The translations under genes were made by a program, and so were the position numbers. Under the pieces are notes generated by a model. That model saw only the letters and a list, made by a program, of their open reading frames with translations, was not told the origin of the DNA and ran no database searches. Positions 17,383 through 27,078 of a DNA stretch of 35,173 bases are shown in pieces. The stretch lies in contig NZID01000073.1 of NCBI GenBank assembly GCA_002691605.1, positions 6,174 to 41,346 of the forward strand, read 5' to 3'. The DNA comes from Crocinitomicaceae bacterium (lineage in GTDB: Bacteria > Bacteroidota > Bacteroidia > Flavobacteriales_D > Parvicellaceae). How positions within the stretch are numbered: position 1 is the stretch's first letter; the number at the start of each line of letters is the position of its first letter.

Positions 17383-18821
17383 AAGTAAGAGAACTAGAAC
17401 CTAAAGAAGTTTGGAATAATTTTGAAGATTTAAACGCTGTTCCAAGACCCTCTAAAAAAGAGGAAAGAGTAATTTCTTTCATAAAAAATTTCGGTCATAA
17501 TTTAAATTTATCTACCTATGAAGATCCATGTGGTAATGTAATTATTATAAAACCTGCCACTACAGGAATGGAAGATAGAAAAACAGTTATTTTACAAAGT
17601 CACTTAGACATGGTTCATCAAAAAAATGCAGACACTAATTTTGATTTTTATAATGAAGGAATTCAAAGCTATATTGATGGAGATTGGGTTACTGCAAAAG
17701 GAACTACGTTGGGAGCAGATAATGGTATGGGAGTAGCTAGTATTATGACTTTATTATCTAGTAACGATATTGAACATCCTACATTAGAAGCATTATTTAC
17801 CATTGATGAAGAGACAGGAATGACTGGAGCTTTTGAATTAGAACAAGGATTATTAAACGGAGAAATATTATTGAATTTAGATACTGAAGATGATGATGAA
17901 TTTAGTATTGGCTGTGCTGGAGGAATTGATACCAATAGTTCTAAAACCTATCAAATCTCCAAAATTTCAAATGGGCTAGCATTAGAGATTATTGTTAAAG
18001 GATTAAAAGGAGGACATTCTGGAATGGATATTCATCTAGAAAGAGGAAATGCTAACAAAATCATGAATAGATTGCTCCATACTGCGCTCGATTTTAATTT
18101 AAATATTGTAGAAATAGATGGAGGAAGTTTAAGAAATGCTATTCCAAGAGAATCATTTTCTAAAATTGTGGTAAATAGTGATAAGTATTTAACCGAACTG
18201 GATCAAATTATTTCAAATATTAAAAATGAATTTAGAATTACAGAACCTCACTTAGCCTTTGAGGTTAATAAGATCGATCTACCTAGTGAAGGTCTTTCAT
18301 TCACTGATTCTAAAGAAGTAGTTCAAACTATTTATTCAGTTTTTAATGGGGTTTATAAAATGAGTCAATCTATTAAGAGTTTAGTAGAAACTTCTTCATC
18401 TTTAGCCAGAGTAATTTTAAAAAATGGAAGTTTTACAACTCAAAGTTTGCAAAGGAGTTCTCTTGAAAGTTCCAAACATGATATTGCGAGAGTTATTGGT
18501 TCTTGCTTCTTAAATATAAAAGCTGAGGTTGAGCATTCAGGTTCTTATCCAGGATGGGAACCCAATCCCAATTCTCCCATTTTAGATATCATGGTTTCAT
18601 TATATAAAGAGATGTTTCAATCTGAACCTAAAGTACAAGCATGTCATGCTGGCTTAGAATGTGGTATTCTCAATGAAAGATATCCCGGATTAGACATGAT
18701 TTCCTTTGGCCCAACAATTAAAAATCCTCATTCTCCAGATGAGAAAGTACATATAAAATCTGTAGAAAAATTTTGGAGTTTACTAATTGAGGTTTTGAAA
18801 AATATCCCTGTGAAAAATTAA
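17379..18821 (+). CDS. pepD: Aminoacyl-histidine dipeptidase (M20 family, PepD)
   Basis: The 480-residue length is right for PepD. Metal ligands of the di-zinc M20 site are visible: His75 in VILQSHLDMVHQ, Asp114 in TTLGADNGMGVA, Glu144/Glu145 in FTIDEETGMTGA, Asp168 in LLNLDTEDDDEFSIGCAGG and His451 in FGPTIKNPHSPDEKV. The lid domain contains GLKGGHSGMDIHLERGNANKIM. The enzyme cleaves dipeptides such as Xaa-His in the cytoplasm, and no signal peptide is seen. Its ATG overlaps the GT39 stop (ATGA), although its function is not obviously related to the upstream envelope genes. Its stop shares the sequence TTAA with the convergent DUF5686 gene. Confidence 0.95.
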   Translation: MKVRELEPKEVWNNFEDLNAVPRPSKKEERVISFIKNFGHNLNLSTYEDPCGNVIIIKPATTGMEDRKTVILQSHLDMVHQKNADTNFDFYNEGIQSYIDGDWVTAKGTTLGADNGMGVASIMTLLSSNDIEHPTLEALFTIDEETGMTGAFELEQGLLNGEILLNLDTEDDDEFSIGCAGGIDTNSSKTYQISKISNGLALEIIVKGLKGGHSGMDIHLERGNANKIMNRLLHTALDFNLNIVEIDGGSLRNAIPRESFSKIVVNSDKYLTELDQIISNIKNEFRITEPHLAFEVNKIDLPSEGLSFTDSKEVVQTIYSVFNGVYKMSQSIKSLVETSSSLARVILKNGSFTTQSLQRSSLESSKHDIARVIGSCFLNIKAEVEHSGSYPGWEPNPNSPILDIMVSLYKEMFQSEPKVQACHAGLECGILNERYPGLDMISFGPTIKNPHSPDEKVHIKSVEKFWSLLIEVLKNIPVKN

Positions 18822-21421
18822 TAATCCCACTGATTTCTCATGGAGTTGTAGCCGTTTGCTCCAAATTTAATTTCAAAATCAGCGCCTTCAGAATTAATAG
18901 CTGAAGAAAAATATATTCCAAATTTTACTAATCCACCCCAAATTTTAAAAGGTCTTGAAATGCCAATAAAAGCTTCTATATGTTGCTCTTCAATATCTGG
19001 AATTATTAAACTTGCCATTCCACCAGAAAGTTGAAGTCCTAACTTACTTATCAATGGGATTTTATTAAATACATTTCCTTCAAAGCTGTGGACATAATTA
19101 GCTCTAAAATAAGAATTTTCGGTAATCTTGGTAGGACCTAAAAGTTGGAAAGAAGTTAATGGATTACTAAAAAAACCTGGGTCTGATCCTCTGAAATATT
19201 TCCATTCAATAACTCTTAAATTTTCTTTATTGATAAACGAACCTAACTGAATATTCCATTTAGATTTTCCTAAATGAGGAATTGAAAACTCGTCATTTAT
19301 CCCCATTTCTAAGTAGTCAAAATTCACCTCACTTTGAAATAGTTTAGGAACACCTTTTCTGTAAATTAAATTTACAGTAGGGTAATTAGTCCCTAAAATA
19401 ATTTTTCTATTTTTCTTAAAATAATATTTTTGAAAAGGCAGCCATGTAAGTTGAATTCTACTTTCAAATTTGGTGTAAGGTTTAAAATTTATTGGGTTGA
19501 GTTTAGCTGCAGAATCTAATGGTGAAAACCAGTCAGTAGATAAATCTAAATTATTAATAGGAGTTTGAAAGCAATAGGTAATTTTAAATTCACCGTATAA
19601 ACCATTTAATACTTCTGTTCTGTAAGCAGACTCTAAATTTTGTGATCTAACATAATTACTTCTTGAAAATGCGGTGGTAATGGAAGGAAATCTATTGATG
19701 ATTTTATATTCGTCTCCAATAGTTAGTGTTAATTGTTTATATTTTTTATTATTAGAAATTACTGAAATATTGGCAGAACCTCTAAAGTCTCTATTTACAA
19801 TCCCATAGTCAATTCTATTTTCTGTGCTAATTTTATATAAATCTTTAATGTTTTGGTTGTAATTAAATCCTAAGTTATGTCTATATCCTCCAACACCAAA
19901 AATATTAAATTGTGAAATGAATGGCCATATATAAAATGAATATCCTTTAAATCTATTTTTTCGACCTACTCCTTCCCAAAGCACTTTTGCCCAGGTAATT
20001 TTATTATAGCTACTATCTTGTTTTAGAGCATATTCTTCACTTTGGTAATATTGTCTAAGACTGTCGGTATATTTCACATAGTCTTTTTCGTTTTCTTTTA
20101 GGTCTAAAGAACGAAAGTTCTTCCATTCATTATTGGTTTTATAAAATGAAGAATCATCAAAGTATTTAATTTGATTTTTTTTAAAATAATTAGGAAGGTC
20201 TTCGTCCAATTTAAATTGGCTATAAACTGCAACTGTATTTCCTAGAATTTTATGAATATCTTCTTTTATACTATAGTCTATGATTTTTCTTTTTAGCAGG
20301 TTTTGATTTTCTAATTGTGTATAATTTTGAATAATATGAAAGTTTTCAATTTTAAATTCTGATTGAATGGGGCCACTTAATTCCAATTCCAATGACTCAA
20401 TATTGAATAAACTATCTTTTACAAATATTACTCCCTTTAATAATGGTTCATTTTTAAATCTAGGAGTGATTTTAATCTTATATATTTTGTTGGAGTCCTC
20501 ATTAGGAATAAAACCTAAATAATCATATTTGTAATAGGTTCTTGATCCTGGAGCTAGAGGTGAAATTATGGGTTTGTTAGATATAGAAACATTTATATTT
20601 TTTTGAAAAAGGTCAAATTCTATTTCAGATAAAGAATTTAAGATTTCATAAGGATCCTTTATTTCGTATTGAGGAGTTATATTATATTCTCCAAAATCTT
20701 CAAAAGATTGTATAATTACAAAATCTTGTTCTTTTTTAGTATCTGCAAAATCATGATAGGCCTTGTAGTCCCAAAAATTATTCTCTCCATTTATTCTATA
20801 CAAATTCCCATATGTTTCTACAAATTTTAGTACATCATTTTTAAAATTTATTTGTTGAGTAGTGTCTAATTGCCATATTTCTATAGTATCTTTTCTTTTT
20901 AGCTTAAATTGTCTTTTTTCTATAGTATTTTTTAAATATTCTACACAAGAACTATTTTTTTGAATTTGATTTTTATTATTTTTTTTAACTTGATTTATAA
21001 TTTCTAAAGCTTTGTTTTTAGTATTCGATACTACCTCATATTCAAATAAATTTTGATCATTTTCGCTTAAAACAATATTTAATTTTAGAGGATTATTTAT
21101 AAGGGTGACTGCTTTTTCTAAATTTTTATAACCTATATAACTAAAGACGATAGTATATGATCCAGGTTCAAGTTCAATAAAATATTCCCCAAAAGCATTT
21201 GAACTAACCCCATAGGTGCTATTTTTAATATAAATGGATGCAAAGGGTAACGGTTCTCCATTGTTATCTGAAATAACCCCACTTATATGATTAGAAAAAC
21301 TTGTAAATGGGATTAAAAAAAATAAAAAAAGAATAATAATGTGCTTAATTAACGCAATTTTTTTTTTAGAAGAATTTAAAAAAAGTAGATTATAAATATT
21401 ATTTACACAATAAAACGTCAA
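18818..21421 (-). CDS. DUF5686 outer-membrane protein with carboxypeptidase-regulatory-like domain
   Basis: A signal peptide core ([18 protein letters not shown]) is followed by a CarboxypepD_reg-like beta domain ([20 protein letters not shown]...[23 protein letters not shown]), then a long DUF5686 region ending in beta-strand-rich sequence typical of an outer-membrane barrel. DUF5686 proteins are common in Bacteroidota and have no firm function. The start is uncertain: the track uses TTG at 21454, which overlaps the divergent panB start. The next usable codon is TTG at 21421 (taken here), and no ATG lies near the signal peptide in any frame. An ATT at about 21358, directly after a 10-A run, would place the start right at the signal peptide. 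It converges on pepD, with the stops sharing TTAA. Confidence 0.88.
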   Translation of the reverse strand: MTFYCVNNIYNLLFLNSSKKKIALIKHIIILFLFFLIPFTSFSNHISGVISDNNGEPLPFASIYIKNSTYGVSSNAFGEYFIELEPGSYTIVFSYIGYKNLEKAVTLINNPLKLNIVLSENDQNLFEYEVVSNTKNKALEIINQVKKNNKNQIQKNSSCVEYLKNTIEKRQFKLKRKDTIEIWQLDTTQQINFKNDVLKFVETYGNLYRINGENNFWDYKAYHDFADTKKEQDFVIIQSFEDFGEYNITPQYEIKDPYEILNSLSEIEFDLFQKNINVSISNKPIISPLAPGSRTYYKYDYLGFIPNEDSNKIYKIKITPRFKNEPLLKGVIFVKDSLFNIESLELELSGPIQSEFKIENFHIIQNYTQLENQNLLKRKIIDYSIKEDIHKILGNTVAVYSQFKLDEDLPNYFKKNQIKYFDDSSFYKTNNEWKNFRSLDLKENEKDYVKYTDSLRQYYQSEEYALKQDSSYNKITWAKVLWEGVGRKNRFKGYSFYIWPFISQFNIFGVGGYRHNLGFNYNQNIKDLYKISTENRIDYGIVNRDFRGSANISVISNNKKYKQLTLTIGDEYKIINRFPSITTAFSRSNYVRSQNLESAYRTEVLNGLYGEFKITYCFQTPINNLDLSTDWFSPLDSAAKLNPINFKPYTKFESRIQLTWLPFQKYYFKKNRKIILGTNYPTVNLIYRKGVPKLFQSEVNFDYLEMGINDEFSIPHLGKSKWNIQLGSFINKENLRVIEWKYFRGSDPGFFSNPLTSFQLLGPTKITENSYFRANYVHSFEGNVFNKIPLISKLGLQLSGGMASLIIPDIEEQHIEAFIGISRPFKIWGGLVKFGIYFSSAINSEGADFEIKFGANGYNSMRNQWDY
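21358..21367 (-). repeat. A10 homopolymer at the 5' end of the DUF5686 gene
   Basis: Ten T on the + strand (A10 in the minus-strand mRNA) lie directly before the signal-peptide codons of the DUF5686 gene. The length is prone to slippage. I looked for an ATG in the two shifted frames upstream and found none, so a simple frameshift does not explain the missing ATG. Confidence 0.7.
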
Positions 21422-21440
21422 ATTTGTAAAAATTATAAAG

Positions 21441-22256
21441 ATGTCATTGCACAAAGATATAAAACGAGTGACTACTCATGTTCTTCAAGAAATGAAAAGT
21501 CAAAATGAAAAAATATCCATGTTAACTGCCTATGATTTTTCAATTGCAAAAATTGTTGATCAAGCTGGAATTGACGTTATTCTTGTTGGTGATTCAGCTT
21601 CAAACGTAATGGCAGGCCATGAAACTACTTTGCCTATTACTCTGGATCAAATGATCTATCATGCTGCATCTGTAATAAGAGCAATAAATAGGTCATTAGT
21701 AGTGGTAGATCTTCCTTTTGGTAATTACCAAGGAGATTCTCGTGAAGCTCTTAGGTCTGCAATAAGAATAATGAAAGAGGCAGAAGCTCATGCCGTTAAA
21801 CTGGAAGGTGGCAGACAAGTTGTAGAGTCTGTAGAAAGGATTCTATCTGCAGGTATCCCTGTAATGGGCCATTTGGGACTAACTCCCCAGTCCATCTATA
21901 AATTTGGAACTTATACAGTTAGAGCCAGAGAAGAAGAAGAGGCTAATGCATTAATTGAAGATGCCTTATTACTCCAAAAAACAGGATGTTTTGCCATTAT
22001 ATTAGAAAAGATCCCTGCAAAACTAGCTTCCTTAATAGCTGAAAAATTAGATATTCCCGTTATCGGTATTGGAGCTGGAGGTGGAGTTGATGGTCAGGTT
22101 TTAGTTCTTCATGATATGCTAGGCATTACCCAGGAGTTTTCTCCTAGATTTCTTAGGAGATACCATAACTTACATCAAGAAATATATAATGCCTGTAGTA
22201 GTTTTAAAAAGGATGTAAAATCAGAAGATTTCCCAAATTCTAAGGAGCAATATTAA
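21441..22256 (+). CDS. panB: 3-methyl-2-oxobutanoate hydroxymethyltransferase
   Basis: The 271-residue length fits PanB, the first committed enzyme of pantothenate synthesis, which adds a hydroxymethyl group from methylene-tetrahydrofolate to 2-oxoisovalerate. Key motifs are [35 protein letters not shown] (Asp51, metal ligand), [12 protein letters not shown] (Asp90, metal ligand), [20 protein letters not shown] and ILEKIP, with IPVIGIGAG near the C-terminus. The ATG at 21441 gives the usual N-terminus. The pseudouridine synthase gene follows after one base (TAA-T-TTG), preceded by AAGGAG inside the end of panB. No other pantothenate gene is in the window. Confidence 0.97.
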   Translation: MSLHKDIKRVTTHVLQEMKSQNEKISMLTAYDFSIAKIVDQAGIDVILVGDSASNVMAGHETTLPITLDQMIYHAASVIRAINRSLVVVDLPFGNYQGDSREALRSAIRIMKEAEAHAVKLEGGRQVVESVERILSAGIPVMGHLGLTPQSIYKFGTYTVRAREEEEANALIEDALLLQKTGCFAIILEKIPAKLASLIAEKLDIPVIGIGAGGGVDGQVLVLHDMLGITQEFSPRFLRRYHNLHQEIYNACSSFKKDVKSEDFPNSKEQY

Positions 22257-22257
22257 T

Positions 22258-22939
22258 TTGATTTTAACAGTTTTATACGAAGATAACCATCTAATAGCTG
22301 TAAAAAAGTTGTCAGGTGAAATTATACAATCTGATCAAACAGGAGATACCACACTTGCGGAAAAAGTAAAGGCATATATCAAAAAAAAATATAAAAAGCC
22401 AGGAGAGGTATTTTTGGGTATTATTCATCGACTAGATCGACCAGTTGGAGGGGTAATTATTTTTGCTAGAACATCTAAGGCTCTTACAAGAATGAATGAA
22501 TTATTTCGAGAGAAAAAAATCAAAAAAGAATATTGGGCAATTGTTGAAGAAAAACCTCCTTTAGAAGAAGAACAATTAATTAACTGGTTAAAAAAAAAAT
22601 CAAGATAAAAATAGATCGAGAGCCTATGAAAAAGAAGTAAAAGGAAGCAAAAAAGCTATTTTAAGTTACCAATTAGTAGGAAGAAGTAAAAACTATTTTT
22701 ATTTAAAAATTAATCCTTTAACTGGCCGACATCATCAAATCAGGGTCCAACTCTCTTTTATAGGTTGTAGAATAAAAGGAGATGTAAAGTACGGAGCAAA
22801 AGGAACTAATAAGGATGGGGGAATTCATTTATTTGCAAAGTCTCTTTCTTTTGTACATCCTATTAAAAAAGAGCCTACAACAATTTCTGCAAATCCACCA
22901 ATTGACCCATTATGGAATGAGTTCTTAAATTTAAGTTAA
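22258..22939 (+). pseudogene. RluA/RluD-family pseudouridine synthase, frameshifted in a 10-A run
   Basis: The track shows only the N-terminal 116 residues (22258-22608). These contain ILTVLYEDNHLIAVKK and the catalytic motif FLGIIHRLDRPVGG, with the conserved Asp in HRLDR. The frame is lost at A10 (22590-22599). With one A fewer it reads WLKKNQDKNRSRAYEKEVKG and continues through LTGRHHQIRVQLSFIGC, IKGDVKYGAKG and HLFAKSLSFVHP to TAA at 22937-22939, for a total of about 226 residues, normal for short family members. The family modifies uridines in rRNA or tRNA. The start is TTG at 22258, as no ATG is available. The lesion may be a sequencing error, a real mutation, or a site bypassed by transcript slippage. 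The tail converges on ridA with a 5-base gap. Confidence 0.9.
22590..22599 (+). repeat. A10 homopolymer at the frameshift site of the pseudouridine synthase
   Basis: This ten-base A run separates the two reading frames. A second long run (A9, 22381-22389) in the same gene is in the correct frame on both sides. Confidence 0.95.
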
Positions 22940-22944
22940 AGATG

Positions 22945-23322
22945 CTATTTGCCTGCAATAAAACTAATTTCAATATTTGCATTTTTGGGAAGTTTTGATA
23001 CTTGAACAGTTTCTCTAGCAGGATAAGGTTTTATAAAAAAGCTGGAGTATAAATCATTTACTTTTTCAAAATCATCCATATTTTTTAAAAAAATAGAACA
23101 TTTTAAAATATTAGATCTTTTAAGTTTTGAAGCCTTTAGTAAGGCATCTATATTTTTAAATATCTGATTTAACTCAGTATTAATTGATTCAGTATTTAGG
23201 TTTCCGTTACTAGGATCAATTGCAATCTGACCACTTGCAAAAAGTAAATCATTGAATTCTACTGCTTGACTGTAAGGGCCTACAGGATCTGGAGCATTGG
23301 ATATATTAATAGCTTTTTTCAT
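22945..23322 (-). CDS. ridA: RidA family (YjgF/Rid) enamine/imine deaminase
   Basis: The track ORF starts at 23343 inside lptD. The ATG at 23322 follows the lptD stop by one base (TAA-A-ATG) and gives a standard N-terminus and 125 residues, the usual RidA size. Family signatures are NAPDPVGPYSQAVEF, LFASGQIAIDP, KCSIFLKNMDDFEKVN and PARETVQVSKLP with the conserved substrate-binding Arg, then IEISFIAGK. RidA hydrolyses reactive 2-aminoacrylate and related imines released by PLP enzymes. Its coupling to lptD is positional, and no functional link is known from the sequence. Confidence 0.95.
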   Translation of the reverse strand: MKKAINISNAPDPVGPYSQAVEFNDLLFASGQIAIDPSNGNLNTESINTELNQIFKNIDALLKASKLKRSNILKCSIFLKNMDDFEKVNDLYSSFFIKPYPARETVQVSKLPKNANIEISFIAGK

Positions 23323-23323
23323 T

Positions 23324-25906
23324 TTAGGGTATATTATTATCATACCAAGTTCTTCTTCTTTGTAGCTTAAGATCTTGAAGTATGGACGATTTTACACTTA
23401 TGTTTAAATTATAACTTCTCATAAAACCTATAGGAATCCAATTGAAACTCATTTGCCAACAGTGCAAATCTCTGCCAATATTTATGGATGTAAAACTGAA
23501 TTCTTTATTCACAAAATCATAATTAGTCATATAGGAAATTTTCCAATTTTTAGTAATACTTAAATCGCCTCGAAGGCCAACGCTTTGAGTAACGTAAGAA
23601 GTATCAAGATTAGAATTGATGACTCTTCGGTAATCCACTTTGTAATCTACTCCTATCGTCCATGGAATATTGAAGTCTATATACATATCAGAATTAGCAT
23701 TAATCATATCTAACTCTTCTTTTGGACCTTTATCACTTTCATATTTTTCTTTATTATTTTTTGAAGATTTTAAACTAGTACCAATTGCCATATTAGCAGA
23801 CCTTATTGTTCCTAACTTCTTATTTACCGCAAATTGGTAGTTATTGACTCTTTCCCCATTGATATATTGATACGGATCTAATCTTCCTGCAAATCTGAAA
23901 TTGACTTTTTTCCAAAGGGTTGTCCTTCCAATAATTTGAATATTGTCAAGTTGGAAAGAATCTTTAATCAAATCATAACCCGATGTAATACTTAAGTTGT
24001 CTAATATTTTCGATTTTACATAAGGTTCATTTTCAGTAGTATCATTTAAATTTCTTTTTTTAAGTTCTAAGGAGTTAATTAAACTAAAACCTAATCTTCC
24101 AGACTCAGAAGAATTTATAGTCCCATAAATATTGTTTGAAAATGGCGAATAAGTTTGCATATTTTCCAAAGAATCAGATTGATATGTAGACCAAGGATGA
24201 GAATTGGGTCTGTAAGTAAAATTGATATTTGGAGTGATAGTATGTCTAATCTTGGAATCATTTTTACCTCTTAAAAACTTAGCAAATTGATAAAAGCCAT
24301 AAATCTTTGTAGTAGCAGAGGCACTGAAGTTTTGAGAAAATACTTGAGAAAAACCTTTTAAAGTATCCGTTATGACTGTATTTTCATTATCGTTCCAAGA
24401 TTTATTTATTTGTTCTAAATACCATAAAGAAGATAGCCTGTAGGATGGATTAATGGTTACATTTTTTCCAAAAAGCTTGATTGAACTTGAGGCATTTATG
24501 TTGTGTCTCATACCACTTTTTCCATTAGAAAATAAATCTACTGCGTTACTGTTAAAAAGATCTTCTGAATTGACACTTATCTGATTTTTAGTATTCATTT
24601 GATAATTTATATTAGTTTGATCAATAATATCATGAATAAAATTTTTATTGATGCTGTTTTTCCTCATCATTTTAAAAGGGTAAAATCTATTAACGTTATA
24701 AGCAATTTCCGGTAGTGTAAAAATCATTTGGCCGGTATTTCCATTTTGAGTGTGCCTTAAATTGGTATTTAAGTTGGAACTGATTTTTCCGTTAAATCTT
24801 TTACTCCATGCAATATTAGAATTGAAAGTATTGGTCAAATAGTTTTGAGCAGAAATGTTATTATAATCATTTCTAAAATTAGTTGTTGTACCTGCATTAA
24901 TTAGTGCTTTAAAAGTACTTCCAGGATTTAATTTAGCATCATTTTGATGATTCCAGCGGATGAAAAACTCTCTTGACTTGTTAAAATCAGGAAAATCTTT
25001 TTCTCCTCTTACGACGTTTCTGTAAGAAAGCTGAAATTGACCATTGTACTTGTATCTAACTTTATATTGAGTAGTATTACTTAGTCCCCAAGATCCCCTA
25101 CTATAAATATCTCCAGTTAATGAAGTACTTAATTTACCATTTTTAAATTGATGATAATATCCCCCACCTAATAAATAGAATCCTAATCCTTGAGATTCTC
25201 CATAAGTTGGAATAAGCACCCCATTAGAGCTTTTGTTTTTTTTGTTGGGTAGAAATGCAAAAGGCAATCCAAGAGGTGTTGGTATGTCTGCAATAAATAA
25301 ATTTACTGGACCTGATACGATTTTATCATCAGGTTTGATAACAGCCTTTCTTAATTTAAAATAAAAATGAGGGTGATCTAGGTCACATGTAGTATAAAGT
25401 GCATTTTTTATGTGAATGTCACCATTATTTTGTCGCTTTACTTTTTGACTGTGAATATAACTTTCCCCTTCCTGTAATTTAACCTCATAAGTAATGCCTT
25501 TTTTGGTTTCAAAATTATATTTTAAAGAATCTGAAGATGTAGAAGTAGATCCATCTGATAAAACAGGTTTTCCTATTTTTTGATTATTACTATCTAAACA
25601 ATACTTAGCAAATACGGTCTTAGATTCAAAATTGAACCTAATATAACATGCGTCTAAAATAATTTCTCCATAGTCTATATGTCCTTCTTTATACAGAAAA
25701 GTCTGTTTATTTTTCATATCTAATATGATAGAGTCTTTAGCATTCCAATTTAAGGTGTTTTCTAATTGGCTAGATATATGAGGAGTACTGTCTTTCTGAC
25801 AAAAAGCGTTAGAGTTGTTTATTAACACAGTGAAGAGTATAAATAGCCTAAAATATTCTTTCAATAACCCCTCTAGGAACTTAAATTTGATAAAAAGTTC
25901 AATCAT
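23324..25906 (-). CDS. lptD: LPS-assembly protein LptD (Bacteroidota type)
   Basis: The 860-residue protein has an N-terminal membrane/signal segment (YFRLFILFTVLINNSNAFC), an OstA/jellyroll-like part (LEGEs such as MKNKQTFLYKEGHIDYGEIILD, about 40-200) with TTCDLDHPHFYF and IPTPLGLPFAFLPN, and a long C-terminal barrel rich in alternating beta-strand sequence. LptD inserts LPS in the outer leaflet of the outer membrane together with LptE. The pattern CDLDHPHF...PVNLFIADIPTPLGLPF is characteristic of the Bacteroidota LptD. It is divergent from the amidase gene with a 47-base gap and is followed by ridA after one base. A partner OstA-like gene sits about 5 kb away on the same strand. Confidence 0.92.
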   Translation of the reverse strand: MIELFIKFKFLEGLLKEYFRLFILFTVLINNSNAFCQKDSTPHISSQLENTLNWNAKDSIILDMKNKQTFLYKEGHIDYGEIILDACYIRFNFESKTVFAKYCLDSNNQKIGKPVLSDGSTSTSSDSLKYNFETKKGITYEVKLQEGESYIHSQKVKRQNNGDIHIKNALYTTCDLDHPHFYFKLRKAVIKPDDKIVSGPVNLFIADIPTPLGLPFAFLPNKKNKSSNGVLIPTYGESQGLGFYLLGGGYYHQFKNGKLSTSLTGDIYSRGSWGLSNTTQYKVRYKYNGQFQLSYRNVVRGEKDFPDFNKSREFFIRWNHQNDAKLNPGSTFKALINAGTTTNFRNDYNNISAQNYLTNTFNSNIAWSKRFNGKISSNLNTNLRHTQNGNTGQMIFTLPEIAYNVNRFYPFKMMRKNSINKNFIHDIIDQTNINYQMNTKNQISVNSEDLFNSNAVDLFSNGKSGMRHNINASSSIKLFGKNVTINPSYRLSSLWYLEQINKSWNDNENTVITDTLKGFSQVFSQNFSASATTKIYGFYQFAKFLRGKNDSKIRHTITPNINFTYRPNSHPWSTYQSDSLENMQTYSPFSNNIYGTINSSESGRLGFSLINSLELKKRNLNDTTENEPYVKSKILDNLSITSGYDLIKDSFQLDNIQIIGRTTLWKKVNFRFAGRLDPYQYINGERVNNYQFAVNKKLGTIRSANMAIGTSLKSSKNNKEKYESDKGPKEELDMINANSDMYIDFNIPWTIGVDYKVDYRRVINSNLDTSYVTQSVGLRGDLSITKNWKISYMTNYDFVNKEFSFTSINIGRDLHCWQMSFNWIPIGFMRSYNLNISVKSSILQDLKLQRRRTWYDNNIP

Positions 25907-25953
25907 ATTTTTTTGATTAACTTAAAAGAAGATTTATTTTTCAAACGAAAAAA

Positions 25954-27069
25954 TTGAAACAAAATTATACAAATATAGTGGTACTAATTTTAAGAGTTAA
26001 TTTCTTATTATTTCTTTTAGTATTTTGTATTCAAACTAATTACCCTCAAACTGGTTTAGGAATCAATACTGTTGTAATTGATCCTGGTCATGGCGGTAAA
26101 GACCCTGGAGCAATTAGTCCTAATAATAACTACGAGAAAACAGTCGTATTGAAAGTGAGTTTATTATTAGGTGATTTAATAAAAAAGAATTTTCCTAAGG
26201 TTAAGGTGATTTATACAAGAGACAATGACCGATTTATAGGATTGGCAAAGAGAGCGAAAATAGCTAACGAAATAGGTGCTGACTTATTTATTTCAATTCA
26301 TGCCAATGCCATAGAATCTCCTTCTGCTCATGGATTTGAAACTTGGGTACTTGGATTGCATAAGTCACAAGCAGCTTTAGAAGTAGCTAAATTTGAAAAT
26401 TCAGCTATTTTAATGGAAGAAAATAATCAGCAAACCTATTCAGAATTTGACCCCAATGATCCGGATGCTTATATTGCACTTTCTATGCGTCAAAATGCTT
26501 TTCTAGATCAAAGTTTGATATTGGCAAATGCTATTCAAAAAGATTCAAAATTAAAGTTAGGATTAAGAGACAGGGGAGTAAAACAAGCTGGATTCATGGT
26601 GTTATACAGGGCAACAATGCCAGCAGTTCTAGTAGAACTTGGATTTTTATCTAATCCTAAAGATGAAAGACTTTTAATTTCAAAAAATGGACAAACAAAA
26701 TTAGCTAATCATCTTTTTGAGGGTTTTAAAAACTATAAGAATAAATACGATAATGTTGATGAATCGCTTTCAAAATATAATGACGAAAATATGCGCGATT
26801 CCACAAAAACTCAATCTGAAAAAGGAAAGATATATAAAGTTCAAATTGCAACTTCAAGTGTGAAAATTCCAATACTTCCTGAAAACTTTAATGGATTAAA
26901 AGACGTAGAAGTGTATATTAGTGGAAAATTTTATAAATACACTTATGGTCTTACTCCAAATTTAACTACCATTAATGAACAATTAGAAGAAGTTAAAAAA
27001 GCTGGATATGAGTCTGCCTTTGTAATTTCTTTTAAAGATGGAAAAAGATTAGACTGGATTAAACAGTAA
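25954..27069 (+). CDS. N-acetylmuramoyl-L-alanine amidase (Amidase_3) with C-terminal SPOR-like domain
   Basis: This 371-residue secreted protein has a membrane/signal segment (about 8-26), then an Amidase_3 zinc hydrolase domain (about 36-250). Zinc and catalytic residues are in place: His46 in VIDPGHGGKDPGA, Glu61 in YEKTVVLKV, His116 in FISIHANA and Glu228 in AVLVELGFLSNP. It cleaves the bond between MurNAc and the stem peptide in peptidoglycan. The C-terminal 80 residues (KIYKVQIATSS...AGYESAFVISFKDGKR) look like a SPOR or similar septal-binding domain. The start is TTG at 25954, and no ATG exists upstream before the divergent lptD. It heads a five-gene run into MlaD and the Fe-S genes. 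Confidence 0.94.
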   Translation: MKQNYTNIVVLILRVNFLLFLLVFCIQTNYPQTGLGINTVVIDPGHGGKDPGAISPNNNYEKTVVLKVSLLLGDLIKKNFPKVKVIYTRDNDRFIGLAKRAKIANEIGADLFISIHANAIESPSAHGFETWVLGLHKSQAALEVAKFENSAILMEENNQQTYSEFDPNDPDAYIALSMRQNAFLDQSLILANAIQKDSKLKLGLRDRGVKQAGFMVLYRATMPAVLVELGFLSNPKDERLLISKNGQTKLANHLFEGFKNYKNKYDNVDESLSKYNDENMRDSTKTQSEKGKIYKVQIATSSVKIPILPENFNGLKDVEVYISGKFYKYTYGLTPNLTTINEQLEEVKKAGYESAFVISFKDGKRLDWIKQ

Positions 27070-27078
27070 AATGAAAAA

